From Parabacteroides gordonii MS-1 = DSM 23371 (GTDB taxonomy: Bacteria; Bacteroidota; Bacteroidia; Bacteroidales; Tannerellaceae): 64,000 nt of DNA. Below the pieces are notes generated by a model that saw nothing but the letters and a program-made list of their open reading frames with translations, ran no database searches and was not told the origin of the DNA. Positions 62,479 through 64,000 of the stretch are shown here, piece after piece (position 1 is the first letter of the stretch; the number at the start of each line of letters is the position of its first letter). The stretch is from the NCBI RefSeq assembly GCF_000969825.1, contig NZ_KQ033919.1, forward strand, positions 1-64,000, given 5' to 3'. The position numbers and the translations under genes were made by a program.

Positions 62479-62657
62479 ATCCAAAATCATATTTGAATAT
62501 GATTTTGAAATATGATTTTTGGATTTTGAAAAAATATTATATTGAAACGATACGTTTTATAATCAATAATTTTATCTTTCAAATTATCCATTCTTATTTT
62601 GCACACACAACCAAATATAAAAATCATATTATACAAAAATATATGAAATCATATTTT
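62479..62657. repeat. five copies of an AAAATCATATT-like element upstream of the transfer genes
   Basis: AAAATCATATT (62483-62493) and its exact inverse AATATGATTTT (62496-62506) form a palindrome with a TG centre. A third copy, AAATATGATTTTT, lies at 62508-62520. Two direct-orientation copies follow: AAAAATCATATT (62619-62630) and AAATCATATTTT (62646-62657), the last inside the first codons of the next gene. ATCC at 62479-62482 and GGAT at 62521-62524 extend the first cluster. They look like binding sites of a regulator of the transfer operon. Confidence 0.7.
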
Positions 62658-63095
62658 ATTTTCACCATTGTCCTGACGGTTGCCTATCTCGTCTATTATG
62701 CAGTTATCATCGTGCAGGACCTTTATGGAAAAAAAGGAAATGGCAAGCCGGAAGAAGAGGTATTTGACCTCGGTGCGCCAGAAGATGAACAGAGTGTGTA
62801 CGTGACGGAGAGCGATACGGGATTCAATGTGGGTAATGAGAAATATGAAACAGATGTTGCCCCTACCGCTTCGCCTGCACCACAGGAGACGGAAACCGCA
62901 GACAATAATGGCGAGATAGCCGTGGCGGAGAAGCTAAAACGCCTGAAAGCCCAAGCGGAGGAACAGATGGAAGAAACCGAGACCTACCTGTCGGACGCAT
63001 ACACGGCAGACGAACTATACAAAGCAATGCTTGCCAAAGGAAAGACGGGCAACCGTCCGAAACTGGTATGGAAACCTCTCAAAGACCGATTGTAA
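62643..63095 (+). CDS. small membrane protein in the TraD position of the transfer operon
   Basis: 150 residues from the ATG at 62643. The open frame extends to 62493, but that part is AT-rich repeat DNA and codes improbable residues. One N-terminal span (SYFIFTIVLTVAYLVYYAVIIV), then an acidic, low-complexity cytoplasmic or periplasmic part and a basic C-terminus (GNRPKLVWKPLKDRL). Gene order before two DUF4134 genes and DUF4133 matches the place of traD in CTnDOT-type elements. The stop is 1 base before the next start. Confidence 0.65.
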   Translation: MKSYFIFTIVLTVAYLVYYAVIIVQDLYGKKGNGKPEEEVFDLGAPEDEQSVYVTESDTGFNVGNEKYETDVAPTASPAPQETETADNNGEIAVAEKLKRLKAQAEEQMEETETYLSDAYTADELYKAMLAKGKTGNRPKLVWKPLKDRL

Positions 63096-63096
63096 A

Positions 63097-63420
63097 ATGT
63101 CGAAAGCAAAAAAAATATTATGTGCACTGTGCTTTGTCCCTTATGCGGCATTCGCCAAAAGTGGCAGCGTAAACTACAGTTGGGGTGCAGACGCACTGGC
63201 AACGATGCACGACTTCGTGGTGACGATGATGCTGTACGTGCTGTACATCTGCTACGCTGTCGCCTCGGTTTTCGTAGTCGTTGCCGCGCTCCAGATCTAT
63301 ATCAAAATGAACACAGGCGAGGACGGCGTGGTGAAGTCTATCGTATCACTTGTCGGTGCGTGCCTCTTCATCACTGGAGCTTCAATCGTGTTCCCTGCTT
63401 TCTTCGGCTACCGCATATAG
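63097..63420 (+). CDS. DUF4134 (TraE-type) conjugation protein, first copy
   Basis: 107 residues: signal-like N-terminus (AKKILCALCFVPYAAFAKS), then two spans (MMLYVLYICYAVASVFVVVAALQIYI and SLVGACLFITGASIVFPAFFG). This is the VirB2-pilin-like pattern of DUF4134. The start is at 63097, one base after the previous stop. It resembles the following gene in layout. Confidence 0.82.
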   Translation: MSKAKKILCALCFVPYAAFAKSGSVNYSWGADALATMHDFVVTMMLYVLYICYAVASVFVVVAALQIYIKMNTGEDGVVKSIVSLVGACLFITGASIVFPAFFGYRI

Positions 63421-63481
63421 GTGGCTGACAGAAGTGTAAAATAAATTCAAAAAACAAGAGTACCACAAAAATGTAATAAAT

Positions 63482-63859
63482 ATGTTTCAGAAATTCAAAA
63501 GAATGTGCCGAAAGGCAAAGAAAACCATCATGCAAGTTTCCACCAAAGTAAGAATGTTAATCATTGCCCTGTTGGGAGGCATACCTGCTATGGCTCAAAG
63601 TACGGCAGGTGATTACTCGGCCGGTACGACAGCTCTATCAACCGTAGCGGAGGAAATCGTGAAATACGTTCCTGTCATGGTCAAACTCTGCTATGCCATT
63701 GCTGGTGTCGTGGCCATCATCGGAGCCATTTCGGTGTATATCGCCATGAACAACGAGGAACAGGATGTCAAGAAGAAGATCATGATGGTAGTTGGGGCGT
63801 GCCTTTTTCTGATTGCGGCGGCCCAAGCATTACCTCTATTCTTCGGAATTAACGCATAA
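63482..63859 (+). CDS. traE: DUF4134 (TraE-type) conjugation protein, second copy
   Basis: 125 residues: a basic N-terminus, a signal peptide ending GIPAMAQS, and two spans (VPVMVKLCYAIAGVVAIIGAISVYIAM and IMMVVGACLFLIAAAQALPLFFG). Members of DUF4134 are encoded before TraF in CTnDOT-type elements and probably form the transfer-channel or pilus-like core in the inner membrane. The 62-base gap to the previous copy contains no clear signal. Confidence 0.88.
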   Translation: MFQKFKRMCRKAKKTIMQVSTKVRMLIIALLGGIPAMAQSTAGDYSAGTTALSTVAEEIVKYVPVMVKLCYAIAGVVAIIGAISVYIAMNNEEQDVKKKIMMVVGACLFLIAAAQALPLFFGINA

Positions 63860-63870
63860 ACAGTCAGGAA

Positions 63871-64000
63871 ATGATTAGTGACGGACGTTATCCGGATTAT
63901 CCGCTGTTCAAGGGGTTACAACGGCCTTTGGAGCTGATGGGATTACAAGGCCGCTACATCTATTGGGCGGCAGGCGTGGCTGGTGGAGCCATTGTGGGCT
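63871..64000 (+). CDS. traF: DUF4133 (TraF-type) conjugation protein, 5' part
   Basis: The frame opens with MISDGRYPDYPLFKGLQRP and continues LELMGLQGRYIYWAAGVAG to the window edge. 'YPLFKGLQRPLEFMGLKGRY' is the start pattern of TraF/DUF4133 proteins in CTnDOT-type elements. It begins 11 bases after traE. A VirB4-like traG would be expected next. Confidence 0.88.
   Translation, partial: MISDGRYPDYPLFKGLQRPLELMGLQGRYIYWAAGVAGGAIVG

Larger units (their letters stand above)
57450..64000 (+). mobile_element. left end of an integrative conjugative element (continues beyond the window)
   Basis: From 57717 on, gene content is that of a Bacteroidales conjugative transposon: integrase, unknown protein, excisionase-like HTH, RepA-like ATPase, primase, then tra genes (TraD-position protein, two DUF4134/TraE, DUF4133/TraF). 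All are on the plus strand and run off the window. The left attachment site is not identified; it should lie in the AT-rich 57450-57716 gap, where an inverted repeat (GTAAGGTAATT at 57463-57473, AATTACTTAC at 57484-57493) is the only notable sequence. The start coordinate is therefore approximate. Confidence 0.75.

Overview
The window is a piece of a Bacteroidales chromosome, most likely Parabacteroides or a close Bacteroides relative. This is inferred from the gene set: an Rnf operon ordered B-C-D-G-E-A behind rseC, lipoprotein fimbrillins, DUF3078, DUF4469 and DUF4133/4134 proteins. Many upstream regions also carry the Bacteroidetes promoter form (-33 TTG/TTTG, -7 TAnnTTTG). No species can be proved from the sequence alone.

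Layout. 1-304: 3' tip of a 23S rRNA gene, 5S rRNA and terminator, closing an rRNA operon. 586-6248: a tripartite drug-efflux system in which the RND pump and the outer-membrane factor are one 1505-residue polypeptide. 6356-14197 (minus strand): a seven-gene operon with an HU-like DNA-binding protein first, followed by six lipoproteins of fimbrillin type (one with GLUG repeats, one with a long Pro-Asp linker). 14215-14410: a 156-bp segment bounded by perfect 20-bp inverted repeats. It holds a good Bacteroidetes promoter that currently points away from the fimbrillin operon, so it looks like a phase-variation switch in the OFF position. 14574-21484: metA, an AAA-ATPase/nuclease-like protein, a U32 (RlhA-like) protein, a lipoprotein cyclophilin, a Rossmann-fold oxidoreductase and a HAD phosphatase. 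21462-24194 (minus): a soluble hybrid histidine kinase with two receivers, and a separate HPt protein. 24468-30964 (minus): rseC-rnfBCDGEA-galE. 31065-36479: DUF3078 outer-membrane protein, then pyrG and yidC on the opposite strand. 36648 to about 39137: an apparently intact group II intron with its RT/HNH protein. 39227-45966: membrane protein, kdsB, CPA2 antiporter, Schlafen/AlbA_2-type protein, NfeD-type protease, ECF sigma factor. 46104-51427: ltaE, a double-phosphoesterase fusion, a purine permease, xpt and a thioesterase, apparently one transcription unit. 51440-56339 (minus): dnaG, an ABC exporter pair and a histidine phosphatase. 56499-57449: a lone tyrosine recombinase. From about 57.6 kb to the window end: the left end of an integrative conjugative element (integrase, unknown protein, excisionase-like HTH, RepA-like ATPase, primase, first tra genes).

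The most unusual content is non-coding. The switch at 14.2 kb sits upstream of an operon that also contains an array of four 17-bp palindromes at an exact 23-bp period (13311-13396). A second array, three 20-bp palindromes at a 22-bp period (32763-32826), lies between the DUF3078 gene and pyrG. The ICE carries nested palindromes before its excisionase gene and five copies of an AAAATCATATT-like element before its transfer operon.
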